DNA of 64,000 bases from Heterohyrax brucei (taxonomy: Eukaryota > Chordata > Mammalia > Hyracoidea > Procaviidae). Where the stretch lies: NCBI GenBank assembly GCA_028571685.1, contig CM053143.1, positions 142,014,829 through 142,078,828 on the forward strand. The letters are read 5' to 3'. Made by a program: the position numbers and the translations under genes. Below, in pieces: positions 12,522-24,890 of the stretch. Each line of letters begins with the position of its first letter. Position 1 is the first letter of the stretch. Under the pieces are notes generated by a model. The model ran no database searches. It was not told where the DNA came from and was given only the letters and a program-made list of their open reading frames with translations.

Positions 12522-13439
12522 GAAAAGTCATTCCTCATCCCTTAAATCTTCACCACGAGGTTGTATGAGTTCCCCTTCTAGTTCTCTTGGCATTTCCGCC
12601 ACATCTCCAGTTACTCCTCCTCTGGTCTGGAGCTCCTCAGTCATCCATGAAAGATGAAGTCAAACAGTCCAAACTCCTGTTACTGTTGATATTTTGATTT
12701 CCTTCTATGAATCAGGAATGTTCTTAATGGCATTTAGAATGATGAATCCTTTCCAGGAGGTTTTCAGTTTGTCTTGCCCAGATCTATCACAGGAACTGCT
12801 ATCTATGGTAGCGTTAGCCTCAAAAAAACATATTTCTTAAATAAGACTTGAAAGTCAAAATTTATCCTTGATTTATGGGTTGCAAAATGTATGTTGTGTT
12901 AGCAGGCATGAAAACAAGATTTCTCTGCTCGTACATCTCTATCACTGCTCTTGGTCACTAGGTGTGTTGTCAGTGAGCAGTAATATTTTGAAAGTAACAG
13001 GTTTCAACAGTGGCCTTAAAATATTCTGTAAACTAGGATTGAAACAGATGTAGTGTCACCCAGGCTTTGTAGAGCACGAGCAGAGTAGATTTAACATAAA
13101 TCTCAAGGGCCCAAAGATCTTTAGAATGGTAAATGGGTGCTGGCTTTAATGCAAAAATCATCAGCTACATTAGTCCCCAACAAGAGTGAGTCTGTCCTTG
13201 GAAACTTTGAAGGCACTGACATCTCTCTAGATATGAAAGTCCTAGATGGGATCTTCTTCCATTATAAGGCGTTTCATCTACACCGAAAATCTGTTGTTTA
13301 ATGTAGTCACCTTCAATTTTCTTAGCTATATCTTCTGAATAATTGCTGCTGCTTCTGTATTAGCTGGAGATGCTTCTTTCCTTAAGCCTCTTGAACCAAC
13401 CTCTGCTAGCTTCAGACTTTTCGTCTACAGCTTCCTCAC

Positions 13440-13922
13440 TGGCATGGATTCAACTGTCTTCCACCCAAACATGTACAGAGCCATTTGGCTGAGCCATGTT
13501 CACAGTATTGTATGATGTTCTTCCATGTTTTAAATCCTGCCTCTATGATGTTAATGACGGACAATGGGCTGCAGCTGTGTTGGTGGGGCAGGACTCAATG
13601 TGCTAGTTTGTATTGTGCCTTGAGTCAACTTTTTGGAAAGGAAAAGGGAAAGGGAAGCAAAGAAAGAGTTGGGGACCTCAGACTACCAAGAAGCAGAGCA
13701 GAGAGCAGAGGGCATTCTTTGGAAAGGACTGGGGTCCCTTGTACCTCAGAAGCTCCCAGTCCAGGAGAAGATTAACAACAAAGACTTTCCTCCAGAGCCA
13801 ACAGAGAAACATTTCCCTTGGCGCTGATGCTCTGAACCTGGACTGTGATACAATAAAATTTCTCTTTTTAAAGCCATCCCCTTGTGTTCCTTCTGTTGGA
13901 GCAGCACTGGATGACTAAGACA
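13440..13922 (+). mobile_element. Solo LTR, MaLR/ERVL-like family A, inside Tigger1
   Basis: 483 bp, TG...CA ends (tggcatggattcaactgtct to ggatgactaagaca), exact 5-bp duplication ctcac (13435-13439 and 13923-13927). The poly(A) signal aataaa is at ~13852. The Tigger1 sequence resumes exactly at the second copy of the duplication. Confidence 0.9.
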
Positions 13923-14634
13923 CTCACCTTTCTCAGCTTTCAGAGTTGAAGAGAATTAGGGCTTTGCTCTGGATTAGGTTTTGGCTTAAGGGAATGCTGT
14001 GACTGATTTGATCTATTCAGACCACTAAAACTTTCCCATATCGGCAAGCAGGCTGTTTCACTTTCTTGTCATTAATGTGTTCACTGGAGAAGCACTTTTA
14101 ATTTCCTTTAAGAAAAGTTTCTTGCCTTCACAACTCAGGTTTCATGCAAGAAGCTTAGCTTTCAGCCTATCTTCGCTTTTGACACGCCTTCCTCACAAGC
14201 TTAAACATTTCCAGTTTTTGATTTAAGCTGTGAGACACATGACTCTTCTTTCACTTGAACACTTAGAGGTCGCTGGGTGTTATTAATTGGTCTAGTTTCA
14301 ATACTGTCATGTCTCATGGAATAAGTAAGCCCAGGAAGAGGGAGAGAGAGGGGGAATGGCTGGTCAGCGAAGCCGTCAAACACATACACCACTTTTCTAT
14401 GAAGTTGTCTTATGTGGGCACTGTTTGTGACAACCCCTCCCCCCATTACAATAGTAACATCAAAGATCACTGATCAGAGATCACCATAATAGATACACTA
14501 ATAATGAAAAAGTTAGTGCCATTGCTACACTTGCGTGACTCAAGGTTGCCACGAAACTTCAATTTGTGAAAATTATACTATCTATAAAGCACAGAGAAGC
14601 AAAGGGCAATAAAATGAGGTATGCTTACAAATAT

Positions 14635-14965
14635 ATTGCTAACTAGTTTTTCTGTTTACAAACTTTTTTTTCAAATTTCTTGCTATTATTTCTTCAAATA
14701 TTCTTTTTCTCTCTCATCTCCTACAATTTCCATGATGCATGTCAGTTAGTTTGATGGTGTCGCACGTTTCCATTAGGCTATGCTCAGCAGTTTTGGGCCT
14801 TTTCCTTTGTTGTACATTACTCCTCATAATTCCTATTAGCTTACTCTCTAGATCACTGATCCTCTCTTCTGCTAAGTGGAATCTTTCATTAAGTTCTTCT
14901 AATGTGTTTCTATTTCAGTTACTGTGACTTTGAGTTCCAGTGCTTTTGTTTGGTTTCTTTCTGTT
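14635..14965 (-). repeat. L1-like fragment, antisense
   Basis: tctctagatcactgatcctctc and cttctaatgtgtttctattt resemble the reverse of an L1/HAL1 ORF1-proximal region. Confidence 0.5.
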
Positions 14966-16590
14966 GTTGTTAGGTGCCGTCGAGTTGATTCTAACTCACA
15001 GTGACCCCACGTACAGTCAAATGATGCACTGCCCTGTCCTGTGTGATTCCCATAATCCTTGAGTGAGCTATCTTTGAGCCCACTGTTGCAGCCACTGTGT
15101 CAGTCCATATCATTGAGGGTCTTCCTCTATTTTACTGACCCTCTATTTTACCAAGCATTATATCCTTCTCCATGGACTGGTCCTTCTTGATAATGTGTCG
15201 AAAACACAGGGATGAATATTCAAACTGTACTTCTTCCAAGACAGAATGGTTCTTTCTTCTGGCAGTTCATAGTATGTTCAACACTTTTTGCCAAAACCAC
15301 AATTCAAGGTCTTCTTCTTTCTCCCTTATTCATTGTCCAGTTGAAACTATCATGGCTTGAGTCAGGTGCAACTTACTCCTGATGCAACATCTTTGTTTTC
15401 AGCTCTGTAAAGGGGTCTTTTACAGATTTACCCAGGGCAATATGTTGTCTGATATCTAGACTGCTACATCCAATGATTATAAAGCAAGTGAGATGAAATG
15501 CTTGACAACTTAAATCTTTTTAACATTTAATATGATGTTGCTTATTGGTACAATTCTGAGAATTTTTGTTCTCTTTATTTTTGAGTTGTAGTATATGCTG
15601 AAAGCTGTAGTCTTTGATCTTCATCAGTAAGTTCTTCAAGTCCCTTTCATGTTCAGCAAGTAAGACTGTATCATTTGCATATGACAGGTTGTTAACACAT
15701 GTTCCTCCAATCCTGATGCCATGTTCTTCTTTACCCAGCTTCTTGGATTATTTGCTCAGCATACAAATTGAACAAGTATGGTGAAAAGATACAACTGTTA
15801 TACACACCTTTCCTGGCTCTAAATCATGCAGTATCACCTTGCTCATTTTGAATGACTGCCTTTTGTCCTATGTTCCAAGTTTCTTATGAGAACAATTAAG
15901 TGTTCTAGAATCTCCATCCTTCATAATCTTATCCATAATTTGTTATGATACATACAGTCAAATACCTTAGCATAGTCAATAAAACACAGGTAAACATCCT
16001 TCTGGTATTCTTTGCTTTCAACCAAGATCCATCTGACAATGATAACCTTTGTTAGAAGTCTTCTTCTGAATCTGGCTTGAACTTCTGGCAATTCTCTATC
16101 AATGTACTGGTATAACTGCTTTTGAGTGATCTTCAGCAAAATTTTACTTGCATGGGATATTAATTATATTGTTTGATAATTTTGACATGCTGTTGGATCA
16201 CCTTTCTTTGTAACAGGCACAAATATGACTTTTCCCCAGTAGGTTGGCCAGGAAGCTGTCTTTCAGATTTCTTGACACAGACTAGCATGCACCCTCTGGT
16301 TGGTATTCTCAGTTGAACATCTCAGTTGGTATTCTGTCAATTCTTGGAGCTTTGTTTTTCACCATTCCCATCAGTGCAGCATGGACTTCTTCCTTCAGCA
16401 CTATCAGTTGTTGATCACATGTTGTTACCCCTGAAATGGTTTAATGTTGACCAGTTCACCAGTTTTGGTTTTTGTTTATTTGTACAGTGACTCTAGGTAT
16501 TCTTTGCATTGTCTTGTGATGTTTCCTGCCTTGTTTAATACTTTCCCCATAGCATCCTTCAACACTGCAACTTGAGGCTTAAATTTTTTA
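14966..16590 (-). mobile_element. RTE-type LINE, antisense, 3' half with RT region
   Basis: Starts with the reversed tail gttgttgttaggtgccgtcg and agttgattctaactcacagt, then follows the same order as the sense RTE copies at 27548-28868, 41187-42065 and 54120-55368. The RT palm motif near 15680 reads SYANDT in place of YADDT. Coding potential is broken by stops. Confidence 0.85.
15921..16139 (-). pseudogene. RTE reverse transcriptase fragment
   Basis: Open segment with ELPEVQARFRRR, IIVRWILVESKEYQKDVY and CFIDYAKVFDC. The last is RT motif A with its catalytic Asp. It belongs to the RTE copy at 14966-16590. The equivalent plus-strand segment at 27680-27880 shares the order of motifs. The fragment is not a complete enzyme. 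Confidence 0.85.
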
Positions 16591-16599
16591 ATGATCTGT

Positions 16600-18110
16600 T
16601 TGTTGGTCTAAAGGAATCTTACTGATTTACTTATGTTTATATTATATCCTGATACTTTGCTGGACTCTGCTATTAGTTTGAATAGTTTACTTATGGATTC
16701 TTTAGGATTCTCTGCACATACAGTCATATCGTCTGCAAACAGGGAGATTTTTACTTCTTCTTTGCCAACGCGGATACCTTTTATTTCTCAAAGAAATTCT
16801 TAGGAGGTGGTATCCTTGGGCAGCTTTCAGTTTTCCAGTGGCTCCCACACATATCAGAGAACACATTCATCAATCTGGTTTTAGGGTGGCCATGACCAAC
16901 CATCAGTCTTTGATTGCCAATCCTTCCCTGTTCAGTAAGGGCTCCAAATTCTGGCTAGAGTAAGATTACATGCCTTTAGCAGTTACCTAATCTATTAGAA
17001 AACACACTGATTAAGCCATCCTCAGATGTATACAGTCCTCAGTTCTCGGTCAGTGCACCTTCCCTTGCTCTGTGAGGGCTCTGATTCTGACCAGACTGTA
17101 ATTTCAATCTTCAGGCCACCTCCAGACCAGCCAAAATACAGACCCACAATTGTCTTCCAACAAGATCTGTCCTACTTATTTCAGAACCAAAGGTTAGGAC
17201 TCTTCCCACTGAACAGGTGAGCTGTGCATTGGTTGGGGGTACAAATATGGTTGAGACTGCAGGAGCCATCCATTCCCAGGAAAGGGAAGGACAGGGATAC
17301 CCTGAATAGTTGACATGGAAGATGTGCCAGTTACCTCAGAGCTAGAGATAAAGAACTGTTCTGTATTGACTGTATCCCTGAAAATTGTATGTTAACTTGG
17401 CTAGGCCATCATTCTCAGCACTGTGTGATTGTCCACCATTTTATCATCTTTTAAAATGATTGTAAATTCTTGGTGTTTTAAATTCTACCTCTATGATGTT
17501 AATGAAACAGGATTAGAAGGCAGGATTCAATCTACAATTGAATTACGTTGTATCTTGAGTCAATCTCATTTGATATATAAAAGAGAGAAGTGAGCAGAGA
17601 GATATGAGACCTAATACCACCAAGAAACAAGAACTAGGAGAATAGCACTTCTTTTGGACCTGGACTCCCCATGCTGAAAAACTCCTTGTCAAGGAAGATT
17701 GATGACAAGGACTTTTCCCCACAGCCAGTAAAGAAAGTCATCTTCTGGAGCTGCCATTCTGAATTCCCCTAGATTGCAAGAGAATAAATTTTTCTTTGTT
17801 AAAGTCATCCACTTGTGTCATTTGCTATAGCAGCACTGGATAACTAAGACAGGGCCACTATTAGTAAACAGGAGCCATGAATCCATCTGGGCTGTGACTT
17901 TGGCTCCACTGTAGCTGTTCAGGTGGGGAGGGAACAGAAAGATATTGTCCTAGTTTTTCTGACCTTGTTTTGACGATTCCACACTGTCACCTTTTGTTTA
18001 ACTTTGCAGAGATCTCACAGGAACAGGTATAGACTTCTAGATGCTTTTCTTGGTGTTTATATGGGAAGAGTCAGGATCTCTGACCTGCTCACGGCACCAT
18101 CTTTCCAGGA
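16600..18110 (-). repeat. L1 fragments, antisense, split by solo LTR
   Basis: 16600-16800 is reversed L1 ORF2 (ctgcacatacagtcatatcgt, ctgcaaacagggagattt). 16800-17356 and 17852-18110 look like an L1 5' region in reverse, ending with a ggcaccatctttccagg block. The LTR 17357-17851 lies between. Confidence 0.55.
17357..17851 (+). mobile_element. Solo LTR, MaLR/ERVL-like family A
   Basis: Same family as 13440-13922: tctacctctatgatgttaat, gagaataaatttttctttg, gcagcactggataactaag. Flanking 5-bp duplication is not clear. Confidence 0.82.
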
Positions 18111-18951
18111 CTCCTCCTTTGCATTCTGGCTTGCTTTCACAGTGTTAAAATCAGTAGTAGGAAGTTGAGTAAAATACATGAACAATCTTATCTGTGTCTC
18201 AATCTGCAATAAATTATTGTTGTCAATGGTTGCAGCATTTTTTTTAGTTATTAGAATACATTCATTTTTCCTAAGATTTGTAGTTTTTGGAGAATTGATA
18301 TGTTAGTGAGATAGCGTCATATATTTCTCTTAATGGCAATCATCGTGGCTCTTGTGAAGGGGAAAAGTTTAGAAGTCTTACACCAAAAGAGCTCTGAAGT
18401 GCTTACCAGCTTTAAGACATCTGTGATTCAGATCATGTAAGTTCTCTTCTACACAAATCATTTGTAACAGAATCTGGGTTCTTGTTAATGCAAATCCCTA
18501 GGTCTACCTGATACCTACAGAATCTAAATGTTTGCAAGTGAGGTTCAGAAATGTGGGAATTTAACAAGCTCCCTAGGTGACTCTTAAGCACATTTAAGGT
18601 TAAGAGCACTCTCCCAGGCCTCTTAGTGAAAAGCTTTGGCCAACATTTTTCATCATCTCCTTTAACTAACTCAGCTGCTACACTGAAGCATGAACAGCCT
18701 GAGGCAGAACTCCAAATACTTGTTCTTTCAGGATAATCAACAAAGTGATTTCACTAGCTGTTCCATACAATGTGAAGTTGAACTGCTACAGTCTACAACA
18801 TCACTGACTCTGCTATTTTTTTGCAGGTTGGAATTTCAGTGGAAAATTACAGGGTAAATATGCTGTTGAAAACCTCACTCATTGCCCTTTTCATGGCCAA
18901 AGCCCCACAAAGTATAATATTTCAGACTGTAGTCTATAGTCTATAGACTCA
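18111..18951. repeat. Mostly unassigned; MER5A-like at about 18440-18630
   Basis: 18470-18620 has the MER5A wording gaatctgggttcttgttaat and ttaacaagctccctaggtga. The rest (18111-18440 and 18640-18950) was not recognised. Confidence 0.55.
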
Positions 18952-19437
18952 GTTCTATCATTTAGTGCTGCTTTAACAGAAATACCACAAGTGGATGGCT
19001 TTAAAAAGAGAACATTTATTCTGTCACGGTCTGTTAGACTGCAAGTGCAAACTCAGAGCATCAGCTCCAGAGGAAGTCTTTCTCTGTCAGCTCTGGAGAA
19101 AGGTCCTTGTCCTCATTCTTCCTCTGCACTGGGAGCTTCTGAAATGCGGGGACCGTGGGTCCAAAGCACACACTCTCCTCCACTGCTTCTTTCCTGATGG
19201 TATCAGATTCCCAACTCTCTGCTTGCTGCTCTTTCCTTTATAGCCCAAGGGATTGCCTTAAGGCACAGTAGGTCTTCAGGGTTGAGTCCTGCTCCGTTAA
19301 CCCAGCTGCTCGCATTCTCCCTTATTAACATCATAGAAGCAGGGTTTATAACATATGGGAACACCATGCAATACCAGGAATCATGGCCTGGCCAAATTGC
19401 TACATACATTTTTGGTGGAACACAATTCAGTCTGTGA
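18952..19437 (-). mobile_element. Solo LTR, MaLR/ERVL-like family A
   Basis: 486 bp in reverse: tttagtgctgctttaacaga at one end and cacaattcagtctgtga at the other, with the exact 5-bp duplication actca (18947-18951 and 19438-19442). Confidence 0.9.
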
Positions 19438-19639
19438 ACTCATCTTGTAAGTAAAAGAGGCTAAAGGATTTTCTCTGCCCCAGAATTAATCAGCAAATGA
19501 GAAACAAAACAGGAAGGAGAATTTCTAGTTCTACCAAGTTGCTGTTACAGCATCACCTTCACATTTCTTTATCCAAGCATCCTATCAGTAAAAAGTCTTG
19601 AACGCAGCTCCCATATATGTATACTTACTTATATTGTAT

Positions 19640-19765
19640 ACAGTAGAAACGAGGTTATTTTCTCAAACTTTAGCATGTATTAGCCTCACCAGTAGTTTGC
19701 TGAAGCACAGATTGCTGAGTCCCACTCCCCAACCCAGTTTCCGATCGTCACAGGTAATGTTCCTG
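19640..19765 (+). repeat. MER5A-like (hAT, Charlie group) fragment
   Basis: ctcaaactttagcatgtatt, aagcacagattgctgagtcc, cagtttccgatcg follow MER5A. Confidence 0.7.
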
Positions 19766-19889
19766 CTGCCTAAACACGGACCGCTCTTTGAATACCATTG
19801 CTATAAAGCATAATCCAAAAATAGAAGCTTAAAATAATAAAATACTATGGAATAAAATAGTGGTTCTAATTAGTATTTCTAGTAATTAA

Positions 19890-20232
19890 TATCAGTTGCC
19901 TCATATGCATGCAAAATCTGGACCATGGAAAAGGAAGACAGAAGAATTCACATTCTGGTGTTGGTGAAAAGCAGTGAACACACCTCGGACTTCTGAAAGA
20001 AGAAACAAATCCATTTCAGAGGAAGTACAGCCCGAGCGCCCCTTAAAAGCGAGCCTGGTGAGACCTTGGCTTGCTTTCTTTGGACACACTGGCAGGAAAG
20101 ACCAATTGCTAGAAAAGGACATCATGTTTGTTAAAGCAGCCGGTCAGTGAGAACAAGGGAAACCTTCCATGAGGCAGACTGACATAACAGCCGCAGTGGT
20201 CAAACTGGGCAATGTTCTGTTCTGTTATACAT
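19890..20232 (+). mobile_element. RTE-type LINE, 3' end
   Basis: catgcaaaatctggaccatgg to aggaagtacagcccgagcgc, ggacatcatgtttgttaaag, and a terminal tgttctgttatacatgaggc. Confidence 0.82.
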
Positions 20233-20239
20233 GAGGCCA

Positions 20240-20815
20240 CATGAACTGGACCCACCTGGATGGCAACCACCACCAACAGTAATAATACATTTTTCTGCAC
20301 CTCAGAGAACTGTCTGCTGCATTCGCTGGGGCAGGAGACACCACCACGGAAACCACTGTCTTCAACTGAACCACACTGCTTTTCTTTGCCAAAGAGACAA
20401 GCTAGATACACTTCGTAAGTCATGGAAATTTCCTAAATTCCAGATACTGCCAGTAAAGTAGGGACACATCAGATGGGCACAGCCCACAGCCCCACTAAGA
20501 TTCCCCCATGTGGTGCCCTGGCACTCTACCTCTCATTTTCAGCTAACTCTACGCCCATAATCTTTTCCTCAGCCTTTTTTCCCTCTTTTGTGATATCAGC
20601 TACTATCTTCTAAGTAATGCAATCTAGCATTTCTGTTTTTGCTTTTATGTGAATTCTAGCCACTGCAGGTACATGGGATACTGGATATCCACAAACCAAA
20701 AATGTTCTGAGTGAACGATGCTTTGAATGAACTTTAATTTGGCTGATGCTTTGATGTGCTGGATCAGGTTAAGTGATAGGCTTTCAGCCAGAAGCACCTG
20801 TAAGGGAATTGCCTG
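20240..20815. other. Unassigned intergenic sequence
   Basis: No gene or repeat family recognised. Confidence 0.3.
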
Positions 20816-20883
20816 GCGCACACACACACACACACATGCATGCACATGGACACAGATGCATACACGCACACTTGCACACACAC
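20816..20883 (+). repeat. (CA)n microsatellite, interrupted
   Basis: CA units with TG and GA interruptions. Confidence 0.93.
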
Positions 20884-21123
20884 GGTTCTTCAATGCATTT
20901 GGTGAAAAATGAGGCAGGTTTATGTGCAGTAAACAAAGCAAATGTCAGTTCTGAAAGAGGAGAGACTGGGTGTTTGCAAAGCCTTGGAATACAAATTTTA
21001 ATCTAAAGGGTACTATAGCAATAGGCTCCACCGAATAAGAAAAGGAATAAGAAGCCATCACTTTGCTAAAAGAGAAAAGCAGCACCTTTTGAAATTTTGA
21101 GATAAAGGCAAGCAGCCACACCC

Positions 21124-21294
21124 ACTCTATAAGACAGTATAGAACTGCCCCACCGTTTATAGCTCCCAACACTGTAGTAATCTTTACAGAAGCAGATGGC
21201 TACACATGTCTCCCTTGGAGTGGCCAGTAGGTTCAAACTGCCAACCTTTAAGTTATCAACCAAGTCCTTTAACTACTGTTCCACCAGGGCTCCT
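21124..21294 (-). repeat. AfroSINE, antisense
   Basis: ataagacagtatagaactgc to ttccaccagggctcctt. Confidence 0.85.
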
Positions 21295-21606
21295 TGAAGG
21301 GAAATAGAAACAACCTATTAGTAAAGACAAAGTGCCTTCTGCCAGCAATAACCACAGGATTTTCTGCAACCACATCTGAGCTATAGAGCAAACGTCATGT
21401 ACTGGGAAGTGTTGTTCCAGGAGCCATTTGTAGTGTACAGGCTAACTGCTGAGAAACATGCACTTGCTTTTGTTGGCTGATGTCTCAATTTAAAATGAGA
21501 TTCCTGAGGACTGATTTGTATGTGGCTTGTGCTTACTTCTTCACCACACAGCTATATTCCTTCCTAAGAAGTTTCCCACCTGTGCTAATCTCAAATAAAT
21601 GTTACA
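21295..21606. other. Unassigned intergenic sequence
   Basis: No feature recognised. Confidence 0.3.
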
Positions 21607-21617
21607 TACTCCATGAG

Positions 21618-21790
21618 TTGGAACCCCTGATGGTATAGTGGTTCAGTGCCATGGCTGCTTATCAAAAGGTCAGCAGTTCAGATCTATCAGGTACTCCTCA
21701 GAAACCCTATGGGGAAGTTTTACTTTATCCTATAGGGTCACTATGAGTCAGAATCAACTGGGTGGCAATGGGTTTGGCTTTGGTTTTTGG
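21618..21790 (+). repeat. AfroSINE, full length
   Basis: ggaacccctgatggtatagtg to caatgggtttggctttgg, with an 11-bp duplication tactccatgag/tattccatgag (21607-21617 and 21791-21801). Confidence 0.93.
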
Positions 21791-22098
21791 TATTCCATGA
21801 GGGAAGTCCCCTGGCTTGCTCAGAACTCACAACAATGTTGACCCAACAGCACACACTAAGGACTGCATATGGTGGTACTAAAATTATCCCAAATCTCCTC
21901 TGGAAGAGGCTTTCGTTTCCATCTCACCCCTTACCTCACACCCACCCAGGAAAAGGAAGAGTATATTAGAGACGGGAAAGGAAGAGCCCTGGGAACATGT
22001 ACTACCAACAACGCAGACACAGGAGAGTCCAGACGAGTCTTCAAATGCCCTGGACTCCCTCTGTGACCTTTTTGTTTTGTTTTGTTAGTCTACCACAA

Positions 22099-22304
22099 TG
22101 GTTTTTTTTTTTTTTTGGCTTCTATTTAATATTTTTATTTTGGTAAAAACATTTGCCAGTGACATAAACTGTATTCATCATATCACCCTTATCAGTTCCC
22201 AAATTTTCCCATTACCTGTCACAGAAAGTCCCTGTCCCCTCAGCACTGAGTGCTCTTTTCTTGTTCCCTCCCCTCCGCCCCAGCAGCCACTAATAAACTT
22301 TAGT
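22099..22304 (-). repeat. L1 3' end, antisense
   Basis: T-run then aatatttttattttggtaaa and a reversed L1 3' UTR to ccactaataaacttt. Confidence 0.6.
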
Positions 22305-22312
22305 CAAAGAAA

Positions 22313-22480
22313 ACCCAAAAACCAAACCCACTGCTGTCTAGCTGATTCCTACTCATAGAGACCCTGTAAGACAGAGTAGAACTGCCCCATAGAGTTTCCA
22401 AGGAGCGCCTGGTGGACTTGAACTGCCGACCTTTTGATTAGCAGCTGTAGCACTTAACCACCAGGCCACCAGGATTTCCC
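22313..22480 (-). repeat. AfroSINE, full length, low divergence
   Basis: aaaaaccaaacccactgctg to aggccaccaggatttcc. Confidence 0.93.
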
Positions 22481-22644
22481 CTGCCATAGACAGAGGGTGC
22501 CAGATGTCCTCAGCCACAATACGGCTGTTGACTATCTCCAGCTTCCCGCACAGCCAAGGCCTTGCCTTCTTCTGAAGGGAATGAAATTGGTGGAGGGGAG
22601 ACAAGAGGGAGGCTGAGAAGCTGTGGCTGAGTTAATTATAAATA

Positions 22645-22757
22645 ATAGCAACCATACAGGACAGAGTAGAAATGCCCTATAGAGTTTCCAGGAGGGTCTG
22701 GAGGATTTGAACTGCTGACCTTTTGGTTAGCAGCCATAGCACTTAACCAGTATGCCA
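22645..22757 (-). repeat. AfroSINE, 5' part, antisense
   Basis: ggacagagtagaaatgccct to aaccagtatgccacca; the 3' tail of the element is missing. Confidence 0.85.
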
Positions 22758-22905
22758 CCAAAGATGACGGAGGGCTAATCTCTAAGTCAACCAGCCAGCC
22801 CACGAAACTGTCAGTGACAGCCAAAGTTAGGTAGTGAGCAAGCTTGAGTTTCTTCTGGTTGGTCAGAGAGTCTCCCAAGAGAAGGTATGTGTGGGGAGAA
22901 ATTTC

Positions 22906-23323
22906 ACCGAGTACTGTCACAAAGTACCACAAAGTGACTGGTTTACAAAACAGCTCCAGAGACTAGTAGTTTGAATTCAGGGGTGTTGACATGGCCGTGT
23001 TCTCTCTCTGGAGGTCCTAAGGGAAGATTCTTTCTTGTCTCCCCCAATTTCTGGCAGCCTTAGGTGTTTCTTAGTGTTCCTTGGCTTGTCAATATGCTTT
23101 CATGTAGCCAGTATCTGTCTGTCTCTGTGTGTCTTCTCCTTTTTTGTTAGGGTGACATTCAGATTGCTTTAGGACCCACCTTACTGCAGTATAACATGTT
23201 AACTAATAACATCTTCAAAGCTCTTAATTCCAAAGATGGGCATGTTCACAACTATTAGAGGTTAAGACTTCAACATAACCTCTCTGGGTACACAGTTCAA
23301 TCTGGAACAAAGCTGTTGATTCC
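22906..23323 (-). repeat. MaLR (MLT1/MST-like) LTR, antisense
   Basis: tcacaaagtaccacaaagtg, ttctctctctggaggtccta, taggacccaccttactgcag and gacttcaacataacctctct follow the reverse of a MaLR LTR. Confidence 0.7.
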
Positions 23324-23695
23324 AAGACTGACAAAGTAAACATGAGAAATGAGATTAAGGAGGTGGGTGGGAAAGGAATCTCACTAGAGACTCTGTTATG
23401 GATTGTGTATAAAAGGAAGTTAAATTAGAAATTCTGGTGGAAGGTGCATGTCTGTCTCAGGAAGGCAGTGAGTCAGGGTTAAGGTGCCATGTGTTCATTA
23501 GAAACGTGTGTAAGACAGACATAATTCAAGCTCTCAAATCTTCAAAGGTGGAGGACAGCTGCAAGTGCGCAATCTGGAACATTAGTTTTTATGGTGTCAA
23601 AGCCCAACTGTTCAGATTCTCAAGATATACCCTGGAAGTAATTTCCCTGCCATATTTTACGAGGGGCAATATTGTTTAGAAGGAGGACTGTTGGA
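23324..23695. other. Unassigned intergenic sequence
   Basis: No feature recognised. Confidence 0.3.
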
Positions 23696-23699
23696 CGAG

Positions 23700-23880
23700 A
23701 GAGACAGGAGAACTGGATTCTTGTTCCAGCTTTTTTGTTATTTAGCTATGTCCTTGTATAAGTCACTTAGTGCCTCTCAATTCTGGTTATCTAGCCTGCA
23801 AAACAAGAGAGCTGAGTTATGGGGTCTCTAAGTTCCCCTTCCAGCCTTGTGATCATAAATTCTGAGATCCAGATATGGGA
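23700..23880 (+). repeat. MIR
   Basis: actggattcttgttccagct, aagtcacttagtgcctctca, and aagttccccttccagccttg are the MIR head, core and tail. Confidence 0.75.
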
Positions 23881-24034
23881 ATATTTTCTCTGGTTTGCCT
23901 CCTGCACCCCAAAACTGAGCGGAGGGAAAATGTAGACAGTTTATTAAGAATGACTACGTGTGTTTTTATCAGTCAATGTTTGGCTGTTTTTCTTTCTAAA
24001 GTCTTCTTTAACGGGTCTACTCTCTTGCTATCTT

Positions 24035-24172
24035 TGGGTCCAAGGAGCAATCTGGCTGTACTTCTTCCAGAACAGATCTGTGTGTTCTTTTGGTGGTCCA
24101 TGGTACGTGCAACATTCTTCTCCAACACCACAATTCAAAGGCTTCCACTCTTATTCTGTCTTCATTTTACTT
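24035..24172 (-). repeat. RTE-type LINE fragment, antisense
   Basis: ggctgtacttcttccagaac, tggtggtccatggtacgtgc and acaccacaattcaaaggctt match the equivalent part of 14966-16590. Confidence 0.75.
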
Positions 24173-24541
24173 AATTGCATTGCTGCTCTCAGAGTGAGAA
24201 CTGACTTGATAGCAACTGGTAACTAGTAATTGCTCCTCCCACTTGCTGCTCATAGAATGAAAGAAACTCAAGATAATAACACATCTCCAGCTTCTTCATA
24301 CAAGTTAAGGTAGTCTAACCAAGAGAGAAATGGACAAACAGCCAGACACTGCATCACGACTAGCTCAGTGAACTCTATAGCCAAAACTGTCTATTACTTC
24401 TCAAATACATGGGAATCTAAATAGCCATTGACCCAACTGGACAAAGTAAGATAAAGCCACCATTCTGTAATACAACATATAAGTGCATATCCTTTCTTCT
24501 TGTTTCTTTCATTGTCTCCAGAACCCATCTAACCATTTAAA

Positions 24542-24705
24542 GAAAAAAACCAAACCCACTACCATCAAGTCAATTCCAACTTACAGTGACCCTATAGGAC
24601 AGAGTAGAACTCCTCCATAGTTTCCAAGAAGTGCCTGGCAAATTCGAACTGGTGACCTTTTGGTTAGCAGGTGTAGCCCTTAACCACTCTGCCACCAAGG
24701 TTTCC
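24542..24705 (-). repeat. AfroSINE, full length
   Basis: aaaccaaacccactaccatc to tgccaccaaggtttcc, with the duplication aaccatttaaa/aaccatctaaa (24531-24541 and 24706-24716). Confidence 0.93.
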
Positions 24706-24815
24706 AACCATCTAAAAAGCATCCTTTGAATTCAAAAACAGCTGGGAAGTGATAAGATAGAGGACATTTCTTGAACTGCCAGATTCCACTGGGTAGGCAA
24801 TGACACAGGACTAGC

Positions 24816-24890
24816 AGGGTTTTTTTCTGTTGTGCATAAGAGTCGCTATAAGTTAGAACTGACCTGGCAGCCCCTGACAACAACAGATAC
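24816..24890 (+). repeat. RTE 3' end, short
   Basis: ctgttgtgcataagagtcgc, then gcagcccctgacaacaacag, the common RTE 3' end. Confidence 0.65.

Larger units (their letters stand above)
11911..14627 (-). mobile_element. Tigger1 DNA transposon, near full length, transposase on minus strand
   Basis: The end caggcatacc (11911) and the reverse end ggtatgctta (14627) are the Tigger1 inverted termini. Between them the sequence follows Tigger1 almost throughout, e.g. gcatgcgatgctctttcaca, ttgtcatttcaacaatgttc and tgtgttagcaggcatgaaaa. Without the inserted LTR (13440-13922) the copy is about 2.23 kb; Tigger1 is about 2.4 kb, so only small deletions are present. The transposase (pogo/TcMar type) is broken: its start codon position (14273-14271, minus) reads GCG and frameshifts are frequent. 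Confidence 0.92.
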
